The translations under genes and the position numbers were made by a program. The notes beneath the pieces were generated by a model. That model saw only the letters and a list, made by a program, of their open reading frames with translations, did no database searches and was not told the origin of the DNA. Below are positions 1 through 12,140 of a stretch of DNA of 64,000 nucleotides, in pieces. Every line of letters starts with the position of its first letter. Position 1 is the first letter of the stretch. The stretch lies in NCBI GenBank assembly GCA_963513935.1, contig OY740771.1, positions 10,197,138 to 10,261,137 of the forward strand, in the 5' to 3' direction. This DNA comes from Aphrophora alni (taxonomy: Eukaryota > Arthropoda > Insecta > Hemiptera > Aphrophoridae).

Positions 1-2656
1 TATTTATTTTCTATTTGATCTTTATTGATTTTAATTATACCCGCCCGACTGGTACCTGATCCGTTCACATTTCCAGGAAGTGATTGCTATTGACTGGGGC
101 GGCCAATATGTCGCTTCAATACAAGAAAAATGAGCCCAAACAACGTATAATTTACTTTAATACATTATTTGAGTATTCAAGGACTAGGTGTCCTTCATTT
201 TATGTTCTTTTTCCTTTTTTTTAAGGACGAGATGTTACTAGTTTTTAAATAACAATAAAAACTAAAACGACATTATTTTCTTATAAAAGTATGAAATTAA
301 AATAATTCAAAGTTTTATTAACCGCTGTAACTTTAGAATGTAACTATCTTCGGGCTTAACACTCGACAGGGCAGAACGTTACCGCGTTCCTAAATACGAG
401 AATTGACTGAACAAACTCGCATAATAAATGTGAGAATTGGTCGCCCTATGAGATCATTCACTGAATCTATATTATTGGACTTTATAACATATCAACAAGT
501 GTTATATCAATTAGTACACAGTGGTGTCTAAGCTGTATGACTCAAAACTATCAAAAGTAAGAAAAAAAGATGCACGACCTTTCTACACCCAATCACTATG
601 GCAATATATATATATATATAATGTCACTATTAGGTTAAGCTTTATTAACTCTTGCGATACAAATATTGCTTTCATATTTTTCTGACTAAGAAATATACTG
701 ATCACTTTTTCCAGTAAAGTGATCAGTAAAAGAAAATTCAATTATAATCCTATTAATCAGAAAATAATACTTTCTCAACACAGCTCTCCGTAGCGTTCAC
801 TGGAATTTATTAACACAATTATTAACAAAAAAATAACATTTTGGCGCCCAATCAAACACATAACAATATTCAAGTAGTTTTTACCCTTCATGGAAAACAA
901 TCAAAATTTGACATTGTTACGGAATGATCTTCCAGTTTGCAATTCCCATCAAACTTCCCATCAAATTTTAATTCTGTCCCATTTCATTCATCAAACCTAA
1001 CTATATATTGCCATCAAAATTCTAACCATACAATTTTAAAATACCCCCTGCATATATGTACAGTATTATTAAAGCGCAGTAAAAATATAATATCAAAAGG
1101 AAGTGAAGAAAAGGAAATAACAAAAGAGGTTTCTACAGGCAAAGGAAGAAAAAGAAAGTGAGGAGGATTATTGGTATTTTATTGGAGAGGACATCAAACT
1201 ATACACATCCTTAACAAATAATTCAAAAGGAAACATAAGTTTATCACCTCAGACCAAAGACACTTAAGAACAGTTATAATAATCACAGTTAAATTTCTAC
1301 AAAAACATTTGGTAACTATAAATATCAGCAATCAGGTAAGTGGCCAGCATCAGTTAAACATAGCTATTTCAAACAATGCCATCTTGTGTTCATAAACTAT
1401 AAACCATAAAGGTAATACCGATCTACTGACTCTTAATCTATAATAAATTCCTTCTATTATTTAGAATATTGTAAAATCATCATACATTCATCCGAAGCTT
1501 ATCACCAAATATTTTTGTTAGTATTAAGTTCTTCTTTAAAAGTTTTATGTGAAACAATTGTTTTCTTGTTATCGCTTCAACATTTTAATCATATTTATAT
1601 AAAAATTGGCTAGCCGAGGAAATAAAAAAAAAAAATAATAAATAAAAAATACACGAGTAAAACTAAATGTGTTTATATGAATTAAACCTGTAAAATCTTA
1701 TAAAATCATAATTCTGTTAACAAACAGTCATTTTAATTATCCATTTCCATCTAGCGTTTATTTATAACAATTTTAATCACAAATACCCAAAGTACTGTCT
1801 AATTTTTTTTAAAATTTTTGCAAATTAAAATCTTGTTTGTTATAAAAGGGATGCAATACTTTGTTTCCACTCCATATATAAAATAATCTTAGGACTTTAA
1901 ATATAAAAAGATGCTCGATTGGTAACATTGAATACATAATACAGGGGAAATGAACGTACCATTTTTGATTTTTTAAAGAAAAATAGACATAAAATGATTT
2001 TGGGATATCCTGAACTTTTCTAGTAGCGTTTTTTATGGTACTTACCCCCCCCCCCACCACCACATATACCATATTGCATCAAGACTGAATTAAGGCAAAG
2101 TAGAACGTTCACAAAGTTGTATCGTAGTTATTCAGTAAATTGATTAACTTTTTTTAGACTGAAAGTTTAATTTCCTAAAATGCTATTTCCTCAAAATGGG
2201 GTCAACGATTTTGATGAAATATAACAAATGAAATTATGTACGCCCTGAGCACATAAACAAAACGTAGTGGTCGCCATCTCTCCAAAAATTCCCGTTAATG
2301 TGTTATCGGTATAACCCAAAAAAATCTCTCATTGAGCAGTAAAAGGTAAAAGGAGCAATTTTTCAAAATTTTGGTGATTAATGACCCAAACCAGCGTCCA
2401 AAATTACAGATATAATAAACAGTAGGTACCGTTAAGGTGTTAAGGAATACTTTCAACAACAAAAAATAAAATAATGAAAACAATCATAGACCGCCGACAT
2501 TTCATCTTATAATTTCAAAAGTTTAATTGAGTACATTTATTTATCATAGAACAAAACAAAGTACGTAAACGCCTTAGAATATAACGAGTTTTAATTTAAA
2601 CTTAAAATCAAGCCAAATTCTTACAAGTTTTAGGGTTATTTTTAAGACTACGCCAA
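1..2656. other. AT-rich intergenic stretch without a recognisable gene
   Basis: Only short low-complexity frames are seen. It holds a TA dinucleotide run near 605-621, a poly-A rich patch at 1624-1650 and a C run at 2044-2055. A segment at about 2205-2290 (containing AACGTAGTGGTCGC) recurs at about 14090-14155, so part of this stretch is dispersed repeat. I see no splice-linked coding similarity. Confidence 0.5.
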
Positions 2657-2920
2657 TTAATTGTTGTCGAATGTAATTTTTCTTGACGCTACGTTATCTG
2701 GATTCAGTGTTATTTGACCTTCAGCAACAGCAATTTCATCTCTTACGATTCTATGTTTTCTGGGCCTCTTGATGTCTCCAACGGACCCGATGGTTTCAAA
2801 CTTACTAAATTCTTTATACGCGACTACACTGCACAGTCCGTCCCTCAAACCGTAGCCAGTACGAAACTTTCTTAACCCGGCTGATAAACTGCGTTCACAT
2901 TCATAATAACACTGAATCAA
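2657..2920 (-). pseudogene. Possible transposon-derived helix-turn-helix (DUF4817-like) fragment
   Basis: An 87-residue frame reads like the N-terminal HTH domain found in insect transposon proteins. The order is a YYE/FR helix, a 'KFETIGSV' linker followed by a basic 'KRPRKHR' segment, then an acidic/NP helix ('EIAVAEGQITLNPDNVASRKI'-type, residues ~62-83). The GSV-x-KRxRxxR pattern is the main clue. No continuing frame is seen on either side, so it is a fragment rather than a gene. It lies about 40 bp from a dispersed repeat (2960-3195). The domain assignment is from memory of the family and is moderate at best; a chance ORF cannot be excluded. Confidence 0.4.
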
Positions 2921-2959
2921 TGCGATGCGATAAGATAAAGTTATGATGGAATAAATTAA

Positions 2960-3195
2960 TCTATTAATTAAAATTGTAAACCACTACAAGTTTACCATCT
3001 ACTAGATTCCTGTGTTTGAAATTAGACAACAATGAAAAACCTCGTTGCTATGGCAACAAATAAATAGCAACGATAATAACAGCTGATGTTTTAATAAAAA
3101 ATCCCAATTATATCTGAATACAATAAAGAGTTTTTTTTTCTCGGGTATTGGACAACAAATAACGAAACCACAACCATTTAAAGTTTTATATTACT
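2960..3195 (+). repeat. Dispersed repeat A, copy 1
   Basis: This ~235-bp segment contains GTTGCTATGGCAACAAATAA, TAACAGCTGATGTTTTA and CGAAACCACAACCATTTAAA. It recurs in reverse complement at 13033-13258 with only scattered differences. No terminal repeats or coding capacity are visible, so the class is unknown. Confidence 0.8.
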
Positions 3196-3404
3196 TTTGA
3201 AATACCCGGTATTTATTCTCCAGATGAGATTACGACACAAACTAAGCAAATTAAGACCTTAAGCAAAATATTGTTTAAAATAATTAACAAAATGTAAGAC
3301 ACCGTGGTAGATTTTTCACTTTTTTAGAACTAATATTTTTGCCGATAATAGTTTTACAGTATAACAAACACACAGAACACAATTCTCACAAAAAATACGC
3401 CTAA

Positions 3405-3449
3405 GTATCAGACGCGTTTCAACGACAAGGTCGTCCTCTTCAGTGATAC
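3405..3449 (-). ncRNA. Hammerhead-ribozyme-like motif (left arm of unit 1)
   Basis: Read on the minus strand: stem I GUAUCA pairs with UGAUAC, then the core CUGAAGA, one extra G, stem II GACGAC-CUU-GUCGUU, GAAA, and a minimal stem III ACGCGU followed by C (cleavage triplet GUC). All conserved hammerhead core positions are present except for the inserted nucleotide between A9 and stem II. Activity is inferred, not shown. Confidence 0.65.
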
Positions 3450-3584
3450 ACGAGCTACACCAATCAAACTATAACTTATAACTATAAGTTATAGTTTGAT
3501 ATATATATATATATATAGATATATTATAGTTCTTTGCTGATATAACTTATAACTATAAGTTATAGTTTGATTGGTGTAGCTCGT

Positions 3585-3629
3585 GTATCACTGAAGAGGA
3601 CGACCTTGTCGTTGAAAAGCGTCTGATAC
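3585..3629 (+). ncRNA. Hammerhead-ribozyme-like motif (right arm of unit 1)
   Basis: This is the same fold as the left arm, on the plus strand. Stem I GUAUCA/UGAUAC, CUGAAGA, extra G, stem II and GAAA are intact. The stem III strand reads AAGCGUC instead of ACGCGUC, which weakens the two-pair stem III. Because the unit is a palindrome, transcription of either strand would give one motif. Confidence 0.6.
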
Positions 3630-4355
3630 TTTGGCGTATTTTTTTGTGAGAATTGTGTTCTGTGTGTTTGTTATACTGTTTAATTTTTCTCATAAGTCAA
3701 GCTCAACATTTAATATATGATAATAGTTTTGTTTGGTTAATATTACAATTATTTTTGTACTGTTGATTCAATTTTAAAATGGCCCCAAAAACTAAGTGGA
3801 AGGGATACTTATCATATTTTTAGATATCACTAACACACACATTTCTTCAAATAAACCTACATTACACAAACCTCAAGAGAAACATCGGCAAGTTAATTAA
3901 GCTGATAAATCAGATGACCTCGTGATATCGGATAAAGAGCAGTCAACCCCTTGGCTTTCCGTGACTCTAGCCATTTCCTTTTCGTGACTGAATTCACACA
4001 TAATTACCCAGCAGGTTGTGTGCTGTGCACCTACTGCGTTCATTTCGGTTTATACTAACCTGTCGTAATACATTCTGCACACATCCATCCAAAAAACTAA
4101 ATAATATTCGTAAGAAATTTCTCCCCCAAAATTACCCTTATGGTGAATTTAAACCGGTAAACGTATTTGATAAAGAAACTTTTGATATCTTGATGTAAAA
4201 CTCAATATCAATTGCGAAAATTTGATAAAAAATATTAAAAATTTTTTAATATAGAATACTTAAGACTGGCTTGTCCCATAAACCCGTGCTAACAGTTAAT
4301 ATTTGCTTGAAATCGAGTTTTTAGTTTCATTTTCCTCGCATATACAGACTTATAC

Positions 4356-4396
4356 CAATGACTACATAAATACTACTAGTATTTATGTAGTCATTG
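4356..4396. repeat. Minimal TIR-TIR palindrome (related to the 19724 element)
   Basis: Two perfect 20-bp arms, CAATGACTACATAAATACTA and its complement, are joined by a single C. The arm matches the ends of the 464-bp element at 19724-20187. CTTATAC flanks both sides (4349-4355 and 4397-4403), suggesting a 7-bp target duplication. It looks like a copy that lost all internal sequence. Confidence 0.7.
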
Positions 4397-4403
4397 CTTA
4401 TAC

Positions 4404-7400
4404 TAAATTATCAAACTGGCAATGCGGCTGAACGAAGGGTCGCTTCACTCACACAAGCTCAGAGGATTAGGGCGTCCGGTGACCTACCCCCAAACCACCC
4501 CGTATGAGTCACCTACTGAGCTTCCCTTTATAAAACTTTAATTTATTTTACTTCATATTTGAAAATAAAATCTATAATATATTTTTATTCTACACATAAT
4601 TACAAGAAAAATGAGACCAAACAACGTATAATTTACTCAATTATAGCCCAAAATCAACAATGTTTGCTGCAGAATAAGTGACTCATAAGTGTGAATCACT
4701 ATGTCTCTTCTAATGTCACACATACAATGACTTATACAGTAATGACTGTTGTGCTTAGATGAGCAAATGTTAAATTTATAAAAAAATTAATTTTGCCAAT
4801 ATTTCTGTTTTAATACCTATTTATTCACACACAGCTTAAAATAAAGTACAAATTATGATGTTTTATACTATTATTATTATATTATGCTTCTTTGTTTCAT
4901 TAAAATAGAAAAATACAATAGTATTGTTTATTCACACTTTTGGACTTTATTAAAGTAAATTATACATTTTATTTATTTTTTAAAATTATTTTTTTGTAAT
5001 GAAGTGTTGAATAAAAATATATAAAAGATCTTATTTAAAAATATCAAATTAAATAAATGAAAGTTTTATCAAGTAAAGCGCAGTAGGTACAGTGTTTTCA
5101 AATGATTCTGTGTTATCTCATAAATTATTTGAAATTTTTAGACCTAAATAAGGAATATAAATATTTGAAACACTTGTCACGTGAAACATTGTGTGTTATG
5201 ACTGTACAGCAACAGCTGATTCATTCTACCACATTGTTGAAATAAATACAAACAGCTGTATCTAATTTATAATGCATTGCATAGTCATGTCTTTGTTTCA
5301 ATGTACTAGTTGAATACTCTGACATGATGCAAATTATTTTCGTGCTTTCAGCGTGACAGACAGACAGATATTCCAAAAACATTTGTTTTAACTAAGGCCA
5401 CCTCAAAACATATTACTTTTGCGGAAAATAAAAAAAAACGATTTTTTGACCTATCAAGACTTTGTGAGACAATACAAATTTATTAAATGAAAAAATGCAA
5501 AAATAAAGTACCTCAATTCTCAAAATCTGTTTAACCGATTAAATTTAAATTAAGTTAAAATATGAATAGTAATGTCTCAAACTAGTGTGATACATCATAA
5601 AAGAAAATTAGATTTCAATGAATTGCGATTTAAACTTAGAACGAGTTTGAGTCACAAGCGAAGCAACGATTTTGATCAAATTTTGGAGAAATGGATTCTT
5701 CAAGGGTCCAAACATCCCAAGAGATTTGTAAAAAAGCGGCATCACAAACACGAGCGTAGCGAGTTGAGGCTACTTACATATGCGCAGTTACGAGGACCGC
5801 CAGAGCTGAGACGCCGACACGAGCGAAGCGAATGCAGACTTTATTATACACATCTAGTCGACATCAAAGTAGTAATATACACAATTTTATGACTCGGAAA
5901 ACTGTGTTTAAACAAGCTTACCCTACTGGTAAGAAAGACCCCTTGATCTACCAATTCAATTTAAGGGCGTCAGTGGTCTGAGCGCCGCATCTTGGGGTCA
6001 AAAAGGTTTGGCAGATCTAGATGTTTCTGGCGAGTGGCACGTTTTTCCACTAAAAAATATTTCTAAGATGGCTCGTTATAGGTTAGGTTCAAAATAAACA
6101 TGCTTTAGTCACCTTAGTTTAGTTTCTAAAGTTTACTTTGAAGATTAAAAAAAAAAAAAAAAAAAAAACATTAATTCCGAGTTTAAAACGGATATTGTTT
6201 TTACGCTTTTTATGAAAGATTTTATTGGAATATGTTTTATCGTGTATTATTACTGCCATAAATCTAAGAATGTTCACCTATAATACCATTGACAAACGTA
6301 ATAAACCTTTAGACAGTCAGTTAACAACATGTATAGTGCAGGGAGGGAAAAAATAGAACAGAAAAATGTTCCGCTCAGCTGATAGCTTCTAAACTTGTCA
6401 AACCCTTCTGAACTGCACTGGCCGTTCGGCGGTAACAATCCAATTTTAACATTTCTTAAAAACGACAAGAAACCAACTTTTTAAAGGAACTAACTGCTTG
6501 TATTACATTGTATGACGTGGTAAGTACTATGATGGCGCCGATCGACTTAGTACAGTTTATTCAATGCATTTTAATTGTGAAAATTACAAAGGAGAAACTT
6601 TGTGCAATATGTGCGAGGTGTTAATTAAATTCTTGCAGCAAGGATAAACCTTATAGAACAGGAAATCGATTACACAAGGAAGTTCATTGGGAAATGTTAT
6701 CAGCGCTGCTTTACTTAGACACGTCAATGAAAGTTTAATTCAATTATAAATATATCGGTACAATATGTTTCAGATGTGAACTAAATCCAGAGGCCAATAA
6801 TCCAATAGGTCCAGTATTTCCCCACATTGTATATACTGTATGAGAGTGGAGCGGGGATAAACCGAACTGTGTTGAGGATGAGGGCAAACGTTGATAGAAC
6901 ACGATGTATTGGTCATCATCGCCTTAAAAGAGAGGGAATTAACCCAACACAACTTACTATAGGCCTACCAGACAGAAAGAAACCTGCGCAGAACCGTCAT
7001 CTCGAGAGTGGATGCGCGCGCATGGTGGTGGGGATTAGTCGCTGGAAAATATTAAGCCCTACGCAATGAAGCAGCGGGTGAGTATGTCGGGCTCCTCCCT
7101 CTCCCACCACAGTTCTACCTGCGCGAGACGAAACCGGTGCGAGGTTCTTTTCTAAGCGGTACCCCTATAATCGATCTTATTCTAGTAACTAATTCAAAAA
7201 CATTAAACATTTTCTATATCAGTCGCATTTTAGAAAATGTTACAGAAATGTTTTTTTTTTTTTTAAATTGGAGTTTCTTTTTGACTTGATATATTTTCAT
7301 ATATTCTCAAAATCCGTCCACCCAGTTTTTTGGATAACATTATCTAAAAATAAAATTCGACCAACTTATAGTTTTTGTAGACTTATTTCTAACTTATTTT

Positions 7401-7867
7401 AGAATAGAATAACAAGAGATCAAAGTTACCTGAGACGAGGTACGTTCGACCCATTGAACACAGTATAATTTATTTCCCCAGTATATGAAGTATATGCTTG
7501 ATAATCGAAACAAATTTTAAGCTCCGTTTTTTTGACTGTTATTAACTGTTTTTATTACTTTTTCACACATACAAGGTATTTCAAAAAATCGGTTCAAAAT
7601 TTCAGCAGCGTTCCTTACATCAAAACCAACTAAGTTCATAAATAATATGTTTCTTAAAAGGGTTATTTTTTTCTTAGCAACAAAACAAAAACAAAAATTG
7701 TATATCTTATCAAGGGTAAATGATGTGGAGTTGTAATTTTGCATGGTACTTATACTACAACCAAACGGGTAATGTGGCTGAACGAAAAGTCACTCTAACG
7801 TACGCGTCATGTTTCTTGGCCTGAGGACACCAATAAGACAAACCCTCCACTTGTCGTCGTTGTCGTT
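4404..7867. other. Intergenic repeat-rich stretch, no host gene recognised
   Basis: A segment near 4405-4530 (GTGGCTGAACGAA-like, CACCCCGTATGAGTCACC) has relatives at 7760-7830 and 10795-10850. The frame at 5572-5892 carries two GAGCGWAGCGA motifs (5752-5763, 5820-5831) and reads as repeat, not protein. There is a poly-A run at 6148-6168. A relatively GC-rich patch at about 6830-7150 has no convincing coding signal. A CAGACAGACAG remnant lies near 5358. Confidence 0.4.
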
Positions 7868-10080
7868 TGTACGTAAGCAAAATTGCAAGAACAAACATTA
7901 AGATAGTAACATCAATTTTTTTAATTTGGGTTATAGAGCTCAACGATAGCGAGAACAAACATTGAGATAGTAACAAGAAATTTGGAACAGGGGGTGGTGC
8001 ATAGGGCTCATCAATAGCAAGAACAAACTATAACTAGTAATATGAAATTTGGAATGGGGGGGGGGTATAGGGTTCATCGATAACAAGAACAAACATTAAG
8101 ATAGTAATATCAAATTTTCAATTTGGGGTATAGAGCTCAACGATAGCGAGAACAAACATTGAGATAGTAACAAGAAATTTGGAACAGGGGGTGGTGCATA
8201 GGGCTCATCAATAGCAAGAACAAACTATAACTAGTAATATGAAATTTGGAATGGGGGGGGGTATAGGGTTCATCGATAACAAGAACAAACATTAAGATAG
8301 TACTGTAACATCAATTTTTTTAATTTGGGTTATAGAGCTCAACGATAGCGAGAACAAACATTGAGATAGTAACAAGAAATTTGGAACAGGGGGTGGTGCA
8401 TAGGGCTCATCAATAGCAAGAACAAACTATAACTAGTAATATGAAATTTGGAATGGGGGGGTATAGGGTTCATCGATAACAAGAACAAACATTAAGATAG
8501 TAATATCAAATTTTCAATTTGGGGTATAGAGCTCAACGATAGCGAGAACAAACATTGAGATAGTAACAAGAAATTTGGAACAGGGGGTGGTGCATAGGGC
8601 TCATCAATAGCAAGAACAAACTATAACTAGTAATATGAAATTTGGAATGGGGGGGGTATAGGGTTCATCGATAACAAGAACAAACATTAAGATAGTAATA
8701 TCAAATTTTCAATTTGGGGTATAGAGCTCAACGATAGCGAGAACAAACATTGAGATAGTAACAAGAAATTTGGAACAGGGGGTGGTGCATAGGGCTCATC
8801 AATAGCAAGAACAAACTATAACTAGTAATATGAAATTTGGAATGGGGGGGGTATAGGGTTCATCGATAACAAGAACAAACATTAAGATAGTAATATCAAA
8901 TTTTCAATTTGGGGTATAGAGCTCAACGATAGCGAGAACAAACATTGAGATAGTAACAAGAAATTTGGAACAGGGGGTGGTGCATAGGGCTCATCAATAG
9001 CAAGAACAAACTATAACTAGTAATATGAAATTTGGAATGGGGGGGGTATAGGGTTCATCGATAACAAGAACAAACATTAAGATAGTAATATCAAATTTTC
9101 AATTTGGGGTATAGAGCTCAACGATAGCGAGAACAAACATTGAGATAGTAACAAGAAATTTGGAACAGGGGGTGGTGCATAGGGGCTCATCAATAGCAAG
9201 AACAAACTATAACTAGTAATATGAAATTTGGAATGGGGGGGGGGGTATAGGGTTCATCGATAACAAGAACAAACATTAAGATAGTAATATCAAATTTTCA
9301 ATTTGGGGTATAGAGCTCAACGATAGCGAGAACAAACATTGAGATAGTAACAAGAAATTTGGAACAGGGGGTGGTGCATAGGGCTCATCAATAGCAAGAA
9401 CAAACTATAACTAGTAATATGAAATTTGGAATGGGGGGGGTATAGGGTTCATCGATAACAAGAACAAACATTAAGATAGTAATATCAAATTTTCAATTTG
9501 GGGTATAGAGCTCAACGATAGCGAGAACAAACATTGAGATAGTAACAAGAAATTTGGAACAGGGGGTGGTGCATAGGGCTCATCAATAGCAAGAACAAAC
9601 TATAACTAGTAATATGAAATTTGGAATGGGGGGGGTATAGGGTTCATCGATAACAAGAACAAACATTAAGATAGTAATATCAAATTTTCAATTTGGGGTA
9701 TAGAGCTCAACGATAGCGAGAACAAACATTGAGATAGTAACAAGAAATTTGGAACAGGGGGTGGTGCATAGGGGCTCATCAATAGCAAGAACAAACTATA
9801 ACTAGTAATATGAAATTTGGAATGGGGGGGGGTATAGAACTCAACGATAGCGAGAACAAACTTTGAGATAGTAACAAGAAATTTGGAACAGGGGGTGGTG
9901 CATAGGGCTCATCAATAGCAAGAACAAACTATAACTAGTAATATGAAATTTGGAATGGTGGGGGGGTATAGGGTTCATCGATAACAAGAACAAACATTAA
10001 GATAGTAACATGAATTTTGAAATGGGGATACAGATCGATGAGATAGCGAGAAAAAACATTGGAGAGGGGGATATAGAGCT
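7868..10080. repeat. Higher-order satellite: ~195-bp unit of three ~65-bp monomers
   Basis: The phrase CAACGATAGC recurs at 7941, 8138, 8340, 8534, 8729, 8924, 9119, 9318, 9513, 9708 and 9842. Spacing is mostly 195 bp, and the last step is 134 bp because one monomer is missing. Each unit holds three diverged monomers of about 68, 64 and 63 bp. All share the frame (A/G)ATAGCAAGAACAAAC then AGTAA...TTTGGAA/TTTCAATTT and a G-rich end. Middle units are almost identical and edge units (before 7941, after 10010) are degenerate, the usual pattern of recent array growth. The G run in the second monomer varies from about 7 to 12. There is no coding potential and no CRISPR-type spacer structure. Confidence 0.95.
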
Positions 10081-10139
10081 CTGTATGAAATTCAGAAAAA
10101 TAAATGAAAATTGTCAAAATTGCCGCTGCTATGCTAGAA

Positions 10140-10640
10140 AAAGTTAGTTGTTCATATCTCGAGTGTTATTTCGATCTTTAATCTTAACATTTCCCTAAAA
10201 TTTGAACAAAATTGGTAGTGACGATTTTGATAAATTACGTCTTTTATAACAGACTTTTGTATTTTAACTGATAACTCGCGAGTCAGTAGCCTATTTGGGA
10301 AAATGGGCGATCAATACATTTTGTTTGGGTCCTTAGGAACTAATTGTGAGCAAAATTTAATAAAGTCATTAAAACAGATATTGAGAAAATCGTAATTTTG
10401 GGTTATTTTCTAATGGGAGCTACCCCCTAATTTTGAATTACCAAAATAATACCCCCAAATATCAATTTTGGTTAAAATAAGTTTAGGCTGTAGAGCATTG
10501 CACATACAACAGACATCATCCGAAAAACTTTTTTGGATTCGGGAAATCTCAAAACGTATATATCCAAACTCTATATCGATTTCGTTCATCCATCACATAA
10601 CGTTTCCTATACAAAAAGTCTATAGTGACCAGGATTCAAA
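10140..10640. repeat. Dispersed repeat C, copy 1
   Basis: It contains TCAATACATTTTGTTTGG, a GAGCAAAATTTAATAAA segment and TAGAGCATTGCACATA. Related stretches occur at about 17880-18340, 30010-30250 and 44100-44470, each covering part of the unit. The repeat is old and diverged, and its class is not recognised. Confidence 0.6.
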
Positions 10641-10846
10641 CCGAGATCTCCAGTTTCAAGTTTCGTTTAGAAGGAAAAATTGTAATTCGCCAACAAAACA
10701 AGGGTAGACCCACTATCAATTAACTCCTACGTGTTTCACCATAGCAACACGCCTACTCTACTCGCAGTCTAATTACACGCTATAGACTACATCATCTAGT
10801 GTGAGTGACCATACGGGGTGTTCCGAGGGTGGTGGAGACCCGAGAC

Positions 10847-11160
10847 CAGTGAAACTGCCCCGCTCATTAAAGAGGATTAGGAAGGGTCGCTCCGCAATAC
10901 TAGAAATGCTGAAATTGCCCCGAGCGCCCAAATAATATTGAAAATTTTATTTTACATGTTACGCTACGGGACCTAACCTAACCTAACCTTACAGCCTTAT
11001 ATGCTGGATTGAGGTTAAATTTAAACACATACTACCGAAATTGCGCTCGGGGCAATTTCAGCATTTCTGGTCTTGCGAGGCGTCTCTTCTTGAACCTCTT
11101 TAATGATCGGGGCAGTTTCATCATTTCAAACGTACCTAAAATATCGGGGCAGTTTCATAG
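10847..11160. repeat. Foldback repeat with GGGGCARTTTCA ends
   Basis: The left arm (10847-10930, TGAAACTGCCCC...TGAAATTGCCCCGAGCGC) and right arm (11042-11122, GCGCTCGGGGCAATTTCAGC...GGGGCAGTTTCA) are inverted copies of about 80 bp. A further direct copy of ATCGGGGCAGTTTCA lies at 11143. The loop includes three CCTAA-type motifs (10972-10988) and nothing coding. It is probably a MITE; target duplications were not resolved. Confidence 0.65.
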
Positions 11161-12032
11161 TCCCCCAATATCCACAGATTACACCTATAGGAGTAACGTG
11201 GCTTACCGTGTACATATACAAAGTGATTTGGGAGGAAAATAATTTGTGATAAATTAGGCGACATTTTGCTTAGAAATGAATGATTCAGTTTACCTCCATA
11301 TAAAGTTAATACAGTGTAATAAGACGTTTACCATCATTTGTGTATATTAAAATTTATATACGACGTTTCGAGATAAATCAACTACCATTATCATGTGTTA
11401 AACTTAAAACAAAGACTTGAAGCCTATAGGTTTAACTTACTTTTGGATGACCCGGAAAAGGTTTTATATTGTCTTATTGTTTCTTTAAAAAAAATGTACG
11501 CCTACCTGTTGGATCAGTTGAGAAAATATTTATTATAATAAATTTATTTTGAATATCTCATTGTACATATAGGCTATTTATTGACAGTATTTTTTTTAAA
11601 GATTAATATTTTAGTGAGAAAAAACTGTACATTTCTAACTTTTAAAATTTGATTGTGCTTAAATTTTAATTCAACAGTATGCGGATATATTTAAACTTCT
11701 TTGTGGCTTTTTAAAATGATAATTATAGTTCATATAACACAAAAACACAAAATTGGGATTTTGTTTCAAACAGCCTACAACGATTTTAATGAAATTTTTC
11801 TAAAACATAGCCTATAAGAAACGTTATTGGTTGTTATTTATCGATAAATATTGTTTCAGTTAAATGGGGGGGGGAAGAGAAATAGAATAGGGTTAAATAA
11901 GAGCTAAAACACAACACGACTGAAAGTCGGTAGGAATGTAAGGACAATTATTTTAATAAAGTCGATGTCATTTAAGGGTCAACATTCTTTTCATATTTTA
12001 TATTCTTTGTATTATGAACATGCGTTTATATC

Positions 12033-12075
12033 ACCTTATGTACATATCGATAGCTCTGCTATCATCTTCAGAGGT
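12033..12075 (-). ncRNA. Degenerate hammerhead-like motif (left arm of unit 2)
   Basis: On the minus strand it has stem I ACCU/AGGU, CUGAAGA, extra U, stem II GAUAGC-AGA-GCUAUC, then GAUA in place of GAAA, and an AUGUACAU stem III. The GAA to GAU change at the essential core makes activity unlikely. Confidence 0.45.
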
Positions 12076-12097
12076 ACACTGTTTGATGTTTCAGTGT

Positions 12098-12140
12098 ACC
12101 TCTGAAGATGATAGCAGAGCTATCGATATGTACATAAGGT
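12098..12140 (+). ncRNA. Degenerate hammerhead-like motif (right arm of unit 2)
   Basis: Mirror copy of the left-arm motif with the same pairing and the same GAUA core change. It is useful as covariation evidence: stems I and II differ in sequence from the other units but still pair. Confidence 0.45.

Larger units (their letters stand above)
3356..3718 (-). mobile_element. Penelope-like foldback unit 1 (12-bp TSD, two hammerhead-like cores)
   Basis: Two long inverted arms (3356-3493 and about 3541-3679, starting ACAGTATAACAAACACACAG) surround a TA-rich centre (3498-3540). The unit is flanked by GATAATAGTTTT at 3344-3355 and 3719-3730, a 12-bp target duplication. A tail of about 39 bp (3680-3718, with AAGTCAAGCTCAAC) is present at one end only. 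Variable TSD length, inverted repeats and a one-sided tail are known features of Penelope-like elements. No reverse transcriptase lies between the arms. The tail motif recurs in the units at 32273 and 34632, so these three form one family. Confidence 0.75.

Noticed and set aside
5572..5892. 106-residue basic frame as a gene
   Set aside because: It contains dispersed GAGCGWAGCGA repeat words and no domain; likely repeat sequence.
7868..10080. CRISPR-like array
   Set aside because: The repeats are contiguous diverged monomers with no unique spacers, in a eukaryotic context.
10972..10988. CCTAA repeats as telomeric sequence
   Set aside because: Only about three copies, inside a foldback repeat; too short for a telomere.
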